64,000 nucleotides of DNA from Pseudomaricurvus alkylphenolicus (GCF_011683955.1 NZ_JAAQPI010000004.1:62001-126000); one strand, 5' to 3'; shown: positions 34,052 to 43,980, counted from the stretch's first letter. Notes: generated from the letters alone by a model not told the origin. Translations and numbers: made by a program.

Positions 34052-35358
34052 GGCTGCTTATACACCTTGCCATCCTTCATGACAAAGGAGACTTTGTTCA
34101 TCAGCGAGATATCCTGCAACGGGTCACCGGGTACGGCCACCAGATCTGCCAGCAGACCAGCTTTTACTCTTCCCAATTGATTATCGATGCGCAGGACCTT
34201 TGCCGCTACCGAGGTCGCGGACTGGATCGCCTCCATCGCCGGCATGCCGGCCTCTGTCATATACTCGAATTCTTTGGCATTGAGACCGTGAGGAAAGACT
34301 CCGGCATCGGTCCCAAAGGCAATCTTGACACCTGCCTTGTACGCCTTGGCAAACGTAGATTGAATCTGCGGGCCGACTTTGCGGGCTTTGGGTTGTACCA
34401 CCGCCGGATAGGAGTCCGCCTTTTCCGCCACCCACTTGCCGGCGGAGATGGTGGGAACATAGTAGGTGCCCTTGCGTTTCATCAACTTCATGATGTCTTT
34501 GGTCATGTAAGTGCCGTGCTCAACCGTATGCACACCGGCCTCGACCGCTCGCTTCATACCCTCGGCGCCGTGAGCGTGAACACCAACCACAAAGCTGTAA
34601 TCCCGGGCGGCTTCCATAATGCCTTCTAACTCGTCCACCATAAATTGAGGATTGTCACCGCTTTTACCCAAGCTGAGCACGCCACCGGTAACCGTTAACT
34701 TGATCACGTCAGAACCGGCTTTATAGCGCTGGCGAATGGCCTTGCGCGCTTCTACCGGACCGTTGATAACGCCTTGAACGGGGCCAGGGTCGCCCAACAG
34801 ATGGGAAAAGCGTTCACTGTAGCCATTAGTGCGGTCGGCATGTCCCCCGGTGGTGGCGATACTGTCACCGGCGGCGTACACCCTTGGCCCGTCAATGTAG
34901 CCGGCATTGATGGCGTCACGCAGATTTAAACCCACTGCTTGCCGGCTGCCCAGGTTACGCACCGTGGTAAAACCCGCCATCAGAGTCTTGCGGGCATAGC
35001 CTGTGGCGCGCAACGCGCGATCGGCTTTGTCAATAAACAGGGACTCTGTATAGGTCTTGGGGCCATATTGGGTATCAATATGGGTATGCAGATCCATCAG
35101 CCCGGGCATGAGTGTTTGGTCGCGAAGATCGATAAGTATTTGACCCGGAGCCGGGTCAATGTAGCCCTTTTCGATCTTGGTGATCGTATTGTTCTCGACG
35201 CTGACGGACAATTCTCTGCGCGCCTCGTCGGACTCGCCGTCAATCAGCATCCCGGCGTGAATCAGATATTTATCCGCTTGGGCGGCAGTGGCTGTCGAAA
35301 AGATAAAGCCAGGGGAACACAGAACTGTACAAACGATCAACAAATAGCGGCGTATCAT
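34048..35358 (-). CDS. Secreted metal-dependent amidohydrolase
   Basis: A 436-residue exported amidohydrolase of the imidazolonepropionase/prolidase-like branch. Signal peptide about 1-26 (TATA-AQADK). Metal site: DLHTHID (about 92), VIKLTVTGG carrying the bridging Lys, GVHAHG, VEHGTY and GTDAGVF (about 360). Such secreted members cleave Xaa-Pro dipeptides, acyl-amino acids or related amides. ATG 35358 follows GAGAGGG by eight bases. Coupled to the SpeE-like gene downstream. Divergent partners are absent; a LuxR regulator follows 100 bp upstream on the same strand. Confidence 0.88.
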   Translation of the reverse strand: MIRRYLLIVCTVLCSPGFIFSTATAAQADKYLIHAGMLIDGESDEARRELSVSVENNTITKIEKGYIDPAPGQILIDLRDQTLMPGLMDLHTHIDTQYGPKTYTESLFIDKADRALRATGYARKTLMAGFTTVRNLGSRQAVGLNLRDAINAGYIDGPRVYAAGDSIATTGGHADRTNGYSERFSHLLGDPGPVQGVINGPVEARKAIRQRYKAGSDVIKLTVTGGVLSLGKSGDNPQFMVDELEGIMEAARDYSFVVGVHAHGAEGMKRAVEAGVHTVEHGTYMTKDIMKLMKRKGTYYVPTISAGKWVAEKADSYPAVVQPKARKVGPQIQSTFAKAYKAGVKIAFGTDAGVFPHGLNAKEFEYMTEAGMPAMEAIQSATSVAAKVLRIDNQLGRVKAGLLADLVAVPGDPLQDISLMNKVSFVMKDGKVYKQP

Positions 35359-35457
35359 GGTGCGACCCTCTCGAGGTTCATGCACCTAACATAGCCTATT
35401 TACGGACATCAGTCTTTAATAACTTCGCCCCAGCATGACAGCAAAATCTGCGTCAGG

Positions 35458-36240
35458 CTATTGACTGATCAAACTCGCCAATGCCGAACGGCTATGCACG
35501 CCGAGCTTTTGATAAATATTTTTGAGATGGGTACGAACCGTCGAAAAGGAGATACAGCACGCCAAGGCAATCTCTTTGTCAGAGCGGCCGTGAGCAATTT
35601 CCAAGGCAATTTCCGCCTCACGGCGTGTCAGTTGATGGCGCTCCATCAATAAAGACAACTTGTTGGAATTGTCTTCGGCCAATTCGATCCCCGCGGTGAT
35701 CCCCGAGGCATCTTCCCTGGCGATCAGCCGCATATTTTTCATGGCGTTGCGAAAGTGGGGTTTGATCATCTCCAAAAGTTGCAGGTCTTCACGGCTGAAG
35801 TTCTCACGATGGCGTCCCCGCCACACACGGATGTCGCCGATATTGGTGTCGCCGTCATAGACATACAGATTAACCCCATAGTGCAGACCATCGCGCTGCA
35901 GGAAATCATTGTAGAACTCCGTCTGCATCAAGTCGCCTTGCGTCATAACTTCATTGACGGCCACCGGCCGACGGAAGCGCTGCAAACTGCCGGTAATGGG
36001 ATCATGGAATTGATAATAAGAATCGTAGCGATCGAGATTTTCCGGATCCATGCCCACGAATACCCGGTCACAGAACCGACGTTGTTCGCTGCTCCAGACA
36101 TAGGAGGCGAAGTAGTCGGCCTGCATCAGGTCAAGTATGCTCACCCCGGCCCGCTCACGCACTTCGACGCTATCCAGCCCGCCACTCAGGCTTTCGATAA
36201 TACGCAGAATTTGTTGGTACTGCTTTTCCGATATGCTCAT
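35458..36240 (-). CDS. LuxR-family regulator
   Basis: A 260-residue regulator. The C-terminal GerE helix-turn-helix (LTRREAEIALEIAHGRSDKEIA, FSTVRTHLKNIYQKLGVHSRS) occupies about 200-258. The N-terminal 180 residues are a GAF-like sensor with Trp/Tyr-rich sequence (YFASYVWS, YDSYYQFHDP) but without the conserved autoinducer-binding residues that I would expect of LuxR proper. It lies between the amidohydrolase and TonB receptor 4, so it may control either. Confidence 0.88.
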   Translation of the reverse strand: MSISEKQYQQILRIIESLSGGLDSVEVRERAGVSILDLMQADYFASYVWSSEQRRFCDRVFVGMDPENLDRYDSYYQFHDPITGSLQRFRRPVAVNEVMTQGDLMQTEFYNDFLQRDGLHYGVNLYVYDGDTNIGDIRVWRGRHRENFSREDLQLLEMIKPHFRNAMKNMRLIAREDASGITAGIELAEDNSNKLSLLMERHQLTRREAEIALEIAHGRSDKEIALACCISFSTVRTHLKNIYQKLGVHSRSALASLISQ

Positions 36241-36364
36241 GGGTAATGCCTTTGTAGGCCAACCGCTACGGCCAGTCTAGTACTCTCGCTCCAAGCTGAC
36301 AATGTTTGATTGAAGCCCGCCAATCCATAACGGCATGGTAAACGGCCCCGAATAAGCCAGAACG

Positions 36365-38536
36365 CTAGAAACGCCAATCGAGTGAAGCACCATAGGTCCG
36401 GGGGTCGCCGTAAACCGCCACCACACTGCTGGCGATGGTGTACATATGGGTAATGTATTCTTCGTCCGCCAGGTTTTTACCCCATAAAGACAGGCTCAAT
36501 GAGTCCCCCGGCAGGTTCCAAGTCACGCGAGCATTGACGGTGTCAAATTCCGGCCGAACCGCCCAGGGTTCCAGCTCTTCGCGCTGCTCGTCGGTGTAGC
36601 TGTAATCGACACTCATGGAAAGATCACCACGATTTTGCAAGGACAGAATATATTCAACGCTGAGGCTGTACTTGTTTTCCGGCGTGCGAATCATGTCTTC
36701 ACCAGACTGATTGGGGAAGGAGGCGTTAGGTACCGTCAGGTCGGTAAACTCGCTGTCCATGTAACCGTAGAAACCACTCACCATCAGGTTATCCATTGGT
36801 GCCCAGGTAAATTCAACCTCGAAACCGTTGACTTCCGCATCTCCGGCATTGAATGTCTGGAAGGTACCGAAACTGGCACCAGCGTCACGGGGTCCAAAGG
36901 ATTGAATTTGCAGATCCTCATATTCAGTACGGAACAGAGCGGCGTTCAGGCGCAATACACCGCCAATTTCCGTCTTTAAACCGAGTTCATAAGAGAGGGC
37001 CTCTTCCTGGTCCAGTGGCTGGGTATCAGCTTGTGTTGTAGGTGCTGCGGCAAAGCCACCACTTTTAAACCCGGACGCCACAGAAAAATACACTTGACCA
37101 CTTTCTCCGAATTCATAGGCCAGAGACGCCTTAGGTGTGAACGCGCTCCAACTCTCACTGACCTCGTTGTCGAACGTCTCATTGATCACTACAAAATTTC
37201 CGGCCGTGGAGTGGTTCTCAATTTCCTTCTCTTCGTAGGAATAACGTGCGCCCAGAGTTAACCTGAGGCTTTCAGACAGTGACCAGTTTAGCTGACCAAA
37301 AGCGGCATAACCGGTGGTTTCGTTCACCTGCCGATAGAGATCACTGCCGTCGAGACCGTCGGTGCAATCACTGCCCGGCGAAAGATCGAAACACTCAGTA
37401 CGATCCGTTTCCTCGTTGAGAAACCAGAGACCCGCTACCGTGTTAAGCCCATCGCTCCAGTCCGCGACCCAGCGCAGCTCCTGAGAGAATTGTTGGGTTT
37501 CGTCAAGAATATCGTCAATCAGCGGCAATGCGCGGCTACCCGTAGAGTCCATATTCCAGTCCGACTCACTGTCACGATAACCGGTGATTGAGACCAACTC
37601 ACCGTTTTCCAGACTCCAACTCAAACGGGCACTGACACCCCAGGCCTTTTGTTTGGCATAACCTTCTGTAGGACCTGCTACACAATCCGGATCGGCTCCC
37701 GGGCAATCTTCGAGATAAGGGCCGACCCAAACAGCTGGGTCCACATTGACACCGTCATCGTAGCCTGTGTCCACCGGAACGCGCCCCATATCCGCCACAT
37801 CCAGGCGGTTGTAATCTGCCGACAGCAGCGCTTCGAACCCATCATCGCTATACAGTAACTGCCCTCGCACAGCAACGCGATCGTCGTCCTTTAGCTCCTG
37901 CCCGGTGATGACATTGTCTGCCCAGCCGTCGCGTTTACGATAGGAAACCGCGGCCTTTGCCGCCCAGTTGTCGCTGAGTGGACCGGTAACATAGCCCGCC
38001 AAAGTGGAAGCACTGTAGTTGCCGACCCCCGCATGCAGCTTCCCTTCAACTTCCTGGAGATTGGGTTTTTTGGAGACAACATTGATGGCACCGCCAATGG
38101 TGTTTTTGCCGTAGAGCGTTCCCTGGGGGCCACGCAACACTTCAATCCGCTCCAGGTCGAACATTTCGGGGTTGATATTGGAAACCCGCCCCAAATAAAT
38201 ATCATCCACGAAAACCGCGACAGAGTTGTCAGTACCCGCGCCATCATCGTTGGATGACGCCCCGCGCAGGCTGATCACGTTTTGCCCCGGTGAAAACGGT
38301 GCGAAGCTCAGTCCCGGCACATTGCTCGCGATACCGTCGATATTGTGCACGTCTTTTCGTTCGATCATGGCCGATGACATGGCAGAAACCGCGACGGGAA
38401 TGTCCTGCAAATTTTCGGCGCGCCTCTGTGCTGTAACGACAATTTCCTCAAGCGAGAAACCTGCATCGTCGTTCGCCAACAACTGCGGGCTGGAAAGGCT
38501 TAACAACGCCATGGGAATCATTATTTTGGTTTTCAT
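36365..38536 (-). CDS. TonB-dependent receptor 4
   Basis: A 723-residue receptor. Signal peptide about 1-22 (SSPQLLA-NDD), TonB-box-like LEEIVVTAQRRAE, plug with IEVLRGPQGTLYGKN, barrel ending ASLDWRF. AGGAAGAG precedes ATG 38536. Paired Cys in CPGADPDC (about 285) and CFDLSPGSDC (about 385) suggest disulfide-stabilised loops. The amidase gene ends 17 bp upstream, so they are likely co-transcribed; the imported compound may carry an amide. Confidence 0.93.
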   Translation of the reverse strand: MKTKIMIPMALLSLSSPQLLANDDAGFSLEEIVVTAQRRAENLQDIPVAVSAMSSAMIERKDVHNIDGIASNVPGLSFAPFSPGQNVISLRGASSNDDGAGTDNSVAVFVDDIYLGRVSNINPEMFDLERIEVLRGPQGTLYGKNTIGGAINVVSKKPNLQEVEGKLHAGVGNYSASTLAGYVTGPLSDNWAAKAAVSYRKRDGWADNVITGQELKDDDRVAVRGQLLYSDDGFEALLSADYNRLDVADMGRVPVDTGYDDGVNVDPAVWVGPYLEDCPGADPDCVAGPTEGYAKQKAWGVSARLSWSLENGELVSITGYRDSESDWNMDSTGSRALPLIDDILDETQQFSQELRWVADWSDGLNTVAGLWFLNEETDRTECFDLSPGSDCTDGLDGSDLYRQVNETTGYAAFGQLNWSLSESLRLTLGARYSYEEKEIENHSTAGNFVVINETFDNEVSESWSAFTPKASLAYEFGESGQVYFSVASGFKSGGFAAAPTTQADTQPLDQEEALSYELGLKTEIGGVLRLNAALFRTEYEDLQIQSFGPRDAGASFGTFQTFNAGDAEVNGFEVEFTWAPMDNLMVSGFYGYMDSEFTDLTVPNASFPNQSGEDMIRTPENKYSLSVEYILSLQNRGDLSMSVDYSYTDEQREELEPWAVRPEFDTVNARVTWNLPGDSLSLSLWGKNLADEEYITHMYTIASSVVAVYGDPRTYGASLDWRF

Positions 38537-38553
38537 GGTCTCTTCCTCAAGAG

Positions 38554-39948
38554 TTATGGTTGCTGTAATAGTTCTTCGATTTTCAATCCAATCGCCAACA
38601 GACGGCGGTCTTGATGTTCTGCTCCGTCAATCTCCAACCCCACCGACAACCCCGCTTGGGTTTGACCACAGGGAATAGACAGACTGGGCGATCCCACCAA
38701 TGAACTCAGCTCGGTGTTGCGAATATATGTGGGAAAGGTAGGTTGCTGTTGACCGCAGAACTCTACCGTTTCACCGCAGCTGGAAATGTCTGCAGCGGGC
38801 AGCGCAGTGGTGGGAAGTAATAAACCATCCAATCGATGTTCCCGCAGCAGAGTGCGATAGGTGTCGATAAGTTGCGTTCGACTGTTTAGCGCTGCCTGGT
38901 AAGTTTCTGTATTCACCAACTCGGGGTTATCCAACTCTTGCAGTACCGCTTTCACATCAGGGCTGGCCACTGTTGCTAACAAATATTCGAGCTCAATCCC
39001 GGTCTCAAACGATTGAAGATAATTATTCAACGCCGGTGCCAACTCGTTAAACACAATGGCAAAGCCACTGGCGGCCACCAACGATGGCAGTTCAGGAGCA
39101 TCCAACTCCACCAGTGCCACGCCTGCGTTGCTCAGACGTTCACTTGCCTGTTCCATCACTGTTTGCAGGGAAGGATCCAGGGGTTGCCAAAACGCTTCTC
39201 TCACCACCCCCAATCGCAACTGCGACAGACGAACGTCCGGAAGGGAATGATCTTCACTGATAACCGCATCCATACGACTCAGATCCTCGACGCACATCCC
39301 CATGGGCCCCACAGTGTCCCGAGTCGGAGATACCGGAGTGACACCCTGTTGGGAGTAACGACCACTGCTGGGTCTGAATCCACAAATGCCATTTAATGCT
39401 GCCGGTATACGGACGGAACCTCCAGTGTCCGTCCCCAACCCGGCCATGGCGACACCGGCGGCAATGGCCGCAGCGGTACCACCGCTACTGCCTCCCGCAA
39501 TCCTGCCTTCGTGACGACCATTCACCACAGCACCGTAAAATCCGTTCTTGCTGGTGATCCCCATGGCCAATTCGTGGAGGTTGGCTTTTCCTAGAATAAT
39601 GGCACCCGCGTCGCGCAATCGTGCCACACAGTGCTGATCCTGGGCCGGAGCAAAATTCTTCAGGGCGGGCGTGCCGGCAGTATTGGTAAACCCCTGCACA
39701 TGGATATTGTCTTTGACGACGATGGGCACGCCAAACAAAGGGTAGCGTTCAAAGTCGATCAAATGGTTGTGTTGGGCAAGCTCCTGATCCATTGCCCGAG
39801 CCTGCGCACGAGCGGCATCGAGATCCCATTGAATCAGGGTATTGGAGGCCTGCGCCCAGGGAAAATTAGCGGCCAGAGTGTCCAGACGCCTTGCGACCGT
39901 GGTTGAACCCTCGGTCAGGCGCTGGTGGTAATAACGGATGGATTCCAT
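38554..39948 (-). CDS. Amidase-signature hydrolase
   Basis: A 464-residue amidase with the Ser-cisSer-Lys triad: Lys in VVKDNIHVQG (about 75), GGSSGGTAAAIAAG and GLGTDTGGSVRIPAA (about 150-180). Members include indoleacetamide hydrolase, AtzF-like and GatA-like enzymes; a GatCAB role is unlikely as no gatB/gatC are present. ATG 39948 has AAGGTGA nine bases upstream; GTG 39960 is the alternative. First gene of an operon with TonB receptor 4, suggesting uptake followed by amide cleavage. Confidence 0.88.
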   Translation of the reverse strand: MESIRYYHQRLTEGSTTVARRLDTLAANFPWAQASNTLIQWDLDAARAQARAMDQELAQHNHLIDFERYPLFGVPIVVKDNIHVQGFTNTAGTPALKNFAPAQDQHCVARLRDAGAIILGKANLHELAMGITSKNGFYGAVVNGRHEGRIAGGSSGGTAAAIAAGVAMAGLGTDTGGSVRIPAALNGICGFRPSSGRYSQQGVTPVSPTRDTVGPMGMCVEDLSRMDAVISEDHSLPDVRLSQLRLGVVREAFWQPLDPSLQTVMEQASERLSNAGVALVELDAPELPSLVAASGFAIVFNELAPALNNYLQSFETGIELEYLLATVASPDVKAVLQELDNPELVNTETYQAALNSRTQLIDTYRTLLREHRLDGLLLPTTALPAADISSCGETVEFCGQQQPTFPTYIRNTELSSLVGSPSLSIPCGQTQAGLSVGLEIDGAEHQDRRLLAIGLKIEELLQQP

Positions 39949-40032
39949 AACGGACTTCACCTTCGCAACTGCACATGAACACGCTGTTGATCAGCGTAGG
40001 GATCATGTTAGTGAGCGGGTGAGAATCCGGTA

Positions 40033-40061
40033 ATCCCCAAAATTGTGGATATTTTGGGGAT
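40033..40061 (-). terminator. Hairpin terminator after thioesterase
   Basis: ATCCCCAAAA (40033-40042) pairs perfectly with TTTTGGGGAT (40052-40061), loop nine bases. It begins nine bases past the thioesterase stop, reading the minus strand. Confidence 0.6.
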
Positions 40062-40069
40062 GAGGAGGA

Positions 40070-40870
40070 CTAGCGGTAGAAACCCATTTGGTTGGTCACT
40101 GCCAACAGTTGTCCCTCGGGCGACCAGAGCAAACCACGCTGGTCGAAGACGCCGGACCGTACAATGCTGCCATCACCTTGCAACAGGAGAGGGCGACCGC
40201 TGACTTTGGCCAGATCTTCTGTGGTGGCAAACACATACAGGGAATAAGTAACGGTGGAACCACCTTTTGGCTCGGGACCCAACAACAGCGAACGGGGAGG
40301 GAAAACATCAGACAATGCCGCCAGCCCCTTGGCATCGAGGGGGCGTTGATCCCGTTCGCAGACCCAGCTGAGCGATTTGGGCGTTTCGTTGGGCATCATG
40401 GGTTTACCTTGGAGCGGACGCATGGCATAGCGATCAAACCATTTGGGAAATCCTTTGGTATCCAGTATCTCCAGCGCCTCCGGAGAACTCACTTCAGGAA
40501 AACTGACCGCATAATCCATCTCCGATTCCTTCCGGGACCCCCAGACCATTTCCACACTGCAAAGCACAGCGGCGTCGGCACCCTGTCCGGAGCGAACCTC
40601 AACACGCCAAAAGTCCGTACGCGCCCTTGCCCGCAGCAAACTCGCTTGGACGTACACATCTTTTAGCTGCACTCCCTCCGCAAAGTTGGCACTGATACTG
40701 ATCAATTCGCCCCGCTGCTTGGGGTGATGACTGACCGCCTCCACGGCAACAGCCAGAACCCAGCCGCCAAACATGCTCATGACGTTGTAATAGTCATCGG
40801 CGGGCGGGCGGTGATAGAGGCCTTCTGCCAGCGGCGTAAGCTCTGTGGCGGCGTCAAGACTGAAAGACAT
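40070..40870 (-). CDS. Acyl-CoA thioesterase (double hot-dog)
   Basis: A 266-residue TesB/TE-II-like thioesterase of two hot-dog domains. N-terminal SMFGGWVLAVAVEAV (about 32-46) with helix, SISANFAEGVQLKDVYVQASLLR, and C-terminal LLLQGDGSIVRSGVFDQRGLLWSPEG, which contains the family's Asp and Gln region. Hydrolyses acyl-CoA esters. Stands alone between a hairpin terminator and the Lrp gene. The ribosome site is weak. Confidence 0.85.
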   Translation of the reverse strand: MSFSLDAATELTPLAEGLYHRPPADDYYNVMSMFGGWVLAVAVEAVSHHPKQRGELISISANFAEGVQLKDVYVQASLLRARARTDFWRVEVRSGQGADAAVLCSVEMVWGSRKESEMDYAVSFPEVSSPEALEILDTKGFPKWFDRYAMRPLQGKPMMPNETPKSLSWVCERDQRPLDAKGLAALSDVFPPRSLLLGPEPKGGSTVTYSLYVFATTEDLAKVSGRPLLLQGDGSIVRSGVFDQRGLLWSPEGQLLAVTNQMGFYR

Positions 40871-40988
40871 AGATACAACTCATCGTTTTGGGTAGCAGGC
40901 ACTGATTATCAGCGGCTTGTGGTCTCCTGCCTATGCCCAAATCAGCCAATATTCGAGCCATAGCTGACACAGGTGTCACAATTTGCCA

Positions 40989-41471
40989 CTAACGGGGAAT
41001 GGGTAAGCGGCTGCGGCTCATCACCTGGTTGAGGATGATGGTGGTATCGATCTTTGCCACCTGGGGAATGCCGGCGAGCTTTTCTTTGACGAACTTTTCG
41101 TAGCTGCTCAGATCTTCAGAAACCACCCTCAACAAATAATCATGTTCACCGGTAAGTACAAAACAGTCCATCACCTCCTCCAGCTCCTTCACCGCCTGCT
41201 CAAAAGCCGCCCCGTTCTCCAGGCTGTTGCGCTCCAGCTGGATAAACACAAAGGCAGAGATATGCAGACCGATCTTTTCCCGGTCCAATTCGGCCACGTA
41301 CTGCTTGATAACCCCCTGCTCCTCCAAACGTCTGACCCGGCGCAGGCAGGGGGTTGGAGACAAATTCACCTGTTCCGCCAGGTCCGCGTTGCTGATACGG
41401 GCATTTGCCTGCAACAATTCGAGGATGCGGCGGTCAGTCTTGTCGGTCACTCTTGAGTCGCCATATGACAT
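40989..41471 (-). CDS. Lrp/AsnC-family regulator
   Basis: A 160-residue Lrp-type regulator: helix-turn-helix at about 10-55 (TDKTDRRILELLQANARISNADLAE, LSPTPCLRRVRRLEEQG) and RAM ligand domain (about 65-155; VMDCFVLTGEHDYLLRV). ATG 41471 has GGTGAG eight bases upstream, with 19 open codons further upstream that lack a site. Divergent from the IDO/PrnB-like and kynureninase-like genes across 141 bp. Lrp relatives of this type often sense aromatic amino acids or kynurenine (KynR), which suits the neighbours. Confidence 0.92.
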   Translation of the reverse strand: MSYGDSRVTDKTDRRILELLQANARISNADLAEQVNLSPTPCLRRVRRLEEQGVIKQYVAELDREKIGLHISAFVFIQLERNSLENGAAFEQAVKELEEVMDCFVLTGEHDYLLRVVSEDLSSYEKFVKEKLAGIPQVAKIDTTIILNQVMSRSRLPIPR

Positions 41472-41612
41472 ATTATGCTCACCAAATACAAAAATCGTTA
41501 AGAAAGCTCCAATATAAGACGCCAACATAGCAATATTTGACCAATTCGGCTAGCGAAAAACTCCTACAATAACCTCACAACATCAACAGCAACCCACCAG
41601 AGGTAAGAGGAT

Positions 41613-42788
41613 ATGAGCACCCCCCTGGCCCAGACGTTTGACCACTGGATTCGCACCGACTTCAAGGCCATGAATACCGAGCTGGACGAAATGTATTTCG
41701 CCCAGGAGGCTCGAGAGAACGTCGAAGGCGTTGGCGACAACATCAAGCAACAGCTGGTGGAGGAAGGTAAGTCCTACATCGCTCAATTGTTGAAAGAAGG
41801 CAATACAGACGAAGGCTTTGACAGCGGCTTTGAACTGCTCGGCAATGTCGGCTTCTATATGGCCGCCTGTCGCCGCCACGAGATCACCGAACCCTCTCGC
41901 GAAGCCAAGTCTCCGCTTGAAGAAGCCTCGGCACTGGCTATGCAACTGGGGGCCTCACTTGGCATGATTCCACGTTTTGCCTCTGCCCACCTGGAAACCC
42001 ACAATCGCGCCCAGGACGGTCTCTACAAAACCTTTACCAGCCTGGAAGACGAAAAAATCTTTCTGGATTACAACACCCGCAGTGTATTCGCCTACATCCG
42101 CGCCTCTGAGGCTCTGTTGCACACCCTGCCCCTGGGTGTGTCACACCCGGTGACTTACGATCTGTTAAAAGCTGCCAAAAGCGCCTTACAGGATGTGGTC
42201 GACAACAACGCCATTCTGTTCGAGAAACTCGATATCGACCGCTTCTTTTACTGCGTACGCCCCTACTACAAACCCCATCGGGTTGGATTACACGAATACC
42301 GCGGTGCCAACGCCGGAGACTTTGCCGGCATCAACGTCATCGATCTGTTGTTAGGCGTCTGTCGTGCCGACGACCCCTACTACTCGCAATTGCTGGTCGA
42401 CAAATTCCTGTTTATGCGCCCAGAAGACCAGCTGGTCCTGCGCGATTGCATGCGCCGCAAGAGCCTGCTCGATAGCTTTTTGGAAGTTTCTGACAGTGAC
42501 GGCCAAAAACAATGGTTCCAGCAAAACGTTAAGCTGTTCCTGGAAGTCTGCGAAGCCCATGGCGAAACCGCCATTCAACATCACGAGCAACTGGTGGCCA
42601 AATTTATCGAGAAACCCGCAGACAGCAACGACCTGACCAACCGACCCGGCCTGACCGCCAGTGGTCCCCCGCTGCCCGTATTGCTGAAAGGCCTGCGCAA
42701 GCTATGCGACCTGCGCTCTGCAGCCGACCGGGACGATATCCCTACTCGCTACGCCGATATGCAAAAGCTGCGTAACTCGGTGCTGTGA
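41613..42788 (+). CDS. IDO/PrnB-like (DUF1864-type) haem-fold protein
   Basis: A 391-residue all-alpha protein resembling the indoleamine 2,3-dioxygenase/PrnB superfamily. CVRPYYKPHRVGLHEYRGAN, then INVIDLLLGV and KFLFMRPEDQ align by eye with the RPFL ... GGSAxQSS ... DVLLGI ... YMPxxHR block of IDO. In IDO the last element carries the proximal haem His; here it reads PEDQ, so the iron ligand is missing at that spot or lies elsewhere. IDO opens the indole ring of tryptophan; PrnB rearranges chlorotryptophan. The next gene is kynureninase-like and the divergent regulator is Lrp-type, which supports a tryptophan-related role. ATG 41613 follows AGAGG. Confidence 0.65.
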   Translation: MSTPLAQTFDHWIRTDFKAMNTELDEMYFAQEARENVEGVGDNIKQQLVEEGKSYIAQLLKEGNTDEGFDSGFELLGNVGFYMAACRRHEITEPSREAKSPLEEASALAMQLGASLGMIPRFASAHLETHNRAQDGLYKTFTSLEDEKIFLDYNTRSVFAYIRASEALLHTLPLGVSHPVTYDLLKAAKSALQDVVDNNAILFEKLDIDRFFYCVRPYYKPHRVGLHEYRGANAGDFAGINVIDLLLGVCRADDPYYSQLLVDKFLFMRPEDQLVLRDCMRRKSLLDSFLEVSDSDGQKQWFQQNVKLFLEVCEAHGETAIQHHEQLVAKFIEKPADSNDLTNRPGLTASGPPLPVLLKGLRKLCDLRSAADRDDIPTRYADMQKLRNSVL

Positions 42789-42810
42789 CTAATAATTAAA
42801 ACTATCATTA

Positions 42811-42846
42811 CAAAAGTGCGGCCCTGAACCGCACTTTTGTGCTTTT
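42811..42846 (+). terminator. Strong terminator between IDO-like and kynureninase-like genes
   Basis: CAAAAGTGCGG (42811-42821) pairs with CCGCACTTTTG (42829-42839), followed by TGCTTTTT. It sits 22 bp after the first gene and 30 bp before the second, so the downstream gene is either partly attenuated or has its own promoter. Confidence 0.75.
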
Positions 42847-42876
42847 TGCCAAAGACACCCACTGACGGGACCAAAG

Positions 42877-43980
42877 ATGACAGCAAACCTGTTTGTTCCA
42901 GCCGAAGGCATCTACCTGCTGAACCACTCCGTCGGCCGCATGCCGACCAGCGCCCGAGACCATGTCGGTGCACAATTCTTCGATGCCTGGGAAAACGGCA
43001 CCCCCGATCCCTGGCCACTGTGGATGAACGCCCTGGGCGAATTTAACCAGGCCCTGGCTGAGTTATTTAATACTAACGCCGAACAGTTCTGTCCACAGAC
43101 CAATATTTCCAGTGCCATCTCAAAAACACTGACAGCGCTGCCAAAACGGGATGGCAAAAACGTTATTCTGATGACAGAAAACGACTTCCCCTCTGTAGGC
43201 TTTACCCTCAAGCAAGCGGAGCGCCTGGGCTTTAGCGTGCGTTTTCTGCCAACCGAAGCTGACCCACAATTCGTAGATACCTGGGCCGATGCCTTACAGG
43301 ACGACGTTGCCTGCGCGCTCGTCACTCATGTCCACTTCAATACCAGTCGTCAGATTCCGGTAACGGAGATTACACGCCTGACTCGTGATCGTGGCATTTT
43401 TTCGATTGTTGACATTGCTCAGTCCAGCGGCGCTGTACCCATTGATTTTCAACAATGGCAAGCCGATGTCGTCGTGGGTTCCTGCGTAAAATGGCTCTGC
43501 GGTGGCCCCGGCGCCGGCTTTATGTGGGTGGACGCCGATGTAGTCACCTGCCTGGAGCCTGCCGATGTCGGCTGGTTCTCTCACAAAGACCCATTTGAAT
43601 TTGACATCCACAACTTTGAGTACGCAGACAACGCCTCTCGTTTTTGGGGAGGAACACCTTCGGTATTGCCCTACGTAGTCGCCACTAACAGCATTCGCCA
43701 AATGCACAGTATTGGCATCGCCAAAGTGCGTGAGCACAACCTGCGATTGACCCAGAAGGTGCTGGACAGTATTGAGCCGGAGTATTCCGTAACACCCGTT
43801 AAACCGGAGCTGCGCGGCGGCACTCTGGTGTTAAAGTTCCCGCGACAGGATCAGGTCAAGGCGGCGCTAGATGAAGCCGGGGTACTGTTTGATGTGAGGC
43901 CGTTGGGATTGCGGATGTCGCCGCATATCTATAACACTGAACAGGAAATCGATCGCGTTATTGAGTGCTTAAAGGCGTGA
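42877..43980 (+). CDS. Kynureninase-like PLP enzyme (class V aminotransferase fold)
   Basis: A 367-residue PLP-dependent enzyme of the class V fold. LLNHSVGRMPTSARDHV starts the domain, SIVDIAQSSGAVPIDF holds the Asp that pairs with the pyridine nitrogen, and VVGSCVKWLCGGPGAGF contains the Schiff-base Lys (about residue 207). The layout is that of kynureninase or related cysteine desulfurase-like lyases, with ASRFWGGTPSVLPYV typical of kynureninase. It would cleave kynurenine-type amino acids to alanine and an anthranilate-type product. Downstream of an IDO-like gene. No kynurenine formamidase is in the window. Confidence 0.8.
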   Translation: MTANLFVPAEGIYLLNHSVGRMPTSARDHVGAQFFDAWENGTPDPWPLWMNALGEFNQALAELFNTNAEQFCPQTNISSAISKTLTALPKRDGKNVILMTENDFPSVGFTLKQAERLGFSVRFLPTEADPQFVDTWADALQDDVACALVTHVHFNTSRQIPVTEITRLTRDRGIFSIVDIAQSSGAVPIDFQQWQADVVVGSCVKWLCGGPGAGFMWVDADVVTCLEPADVGWFSHKDPFEFDIHNFEYADNASRFWGGTPSVLPYVVATNSIRQMHSIGIAKVREHNLRLTQKVLDSIEPEYSVTPVKPELRGGTLVLKFPRQDQVKAALDEAGVLFDVRPLGLRMSPHIYNTEQEIDRVIECLKA

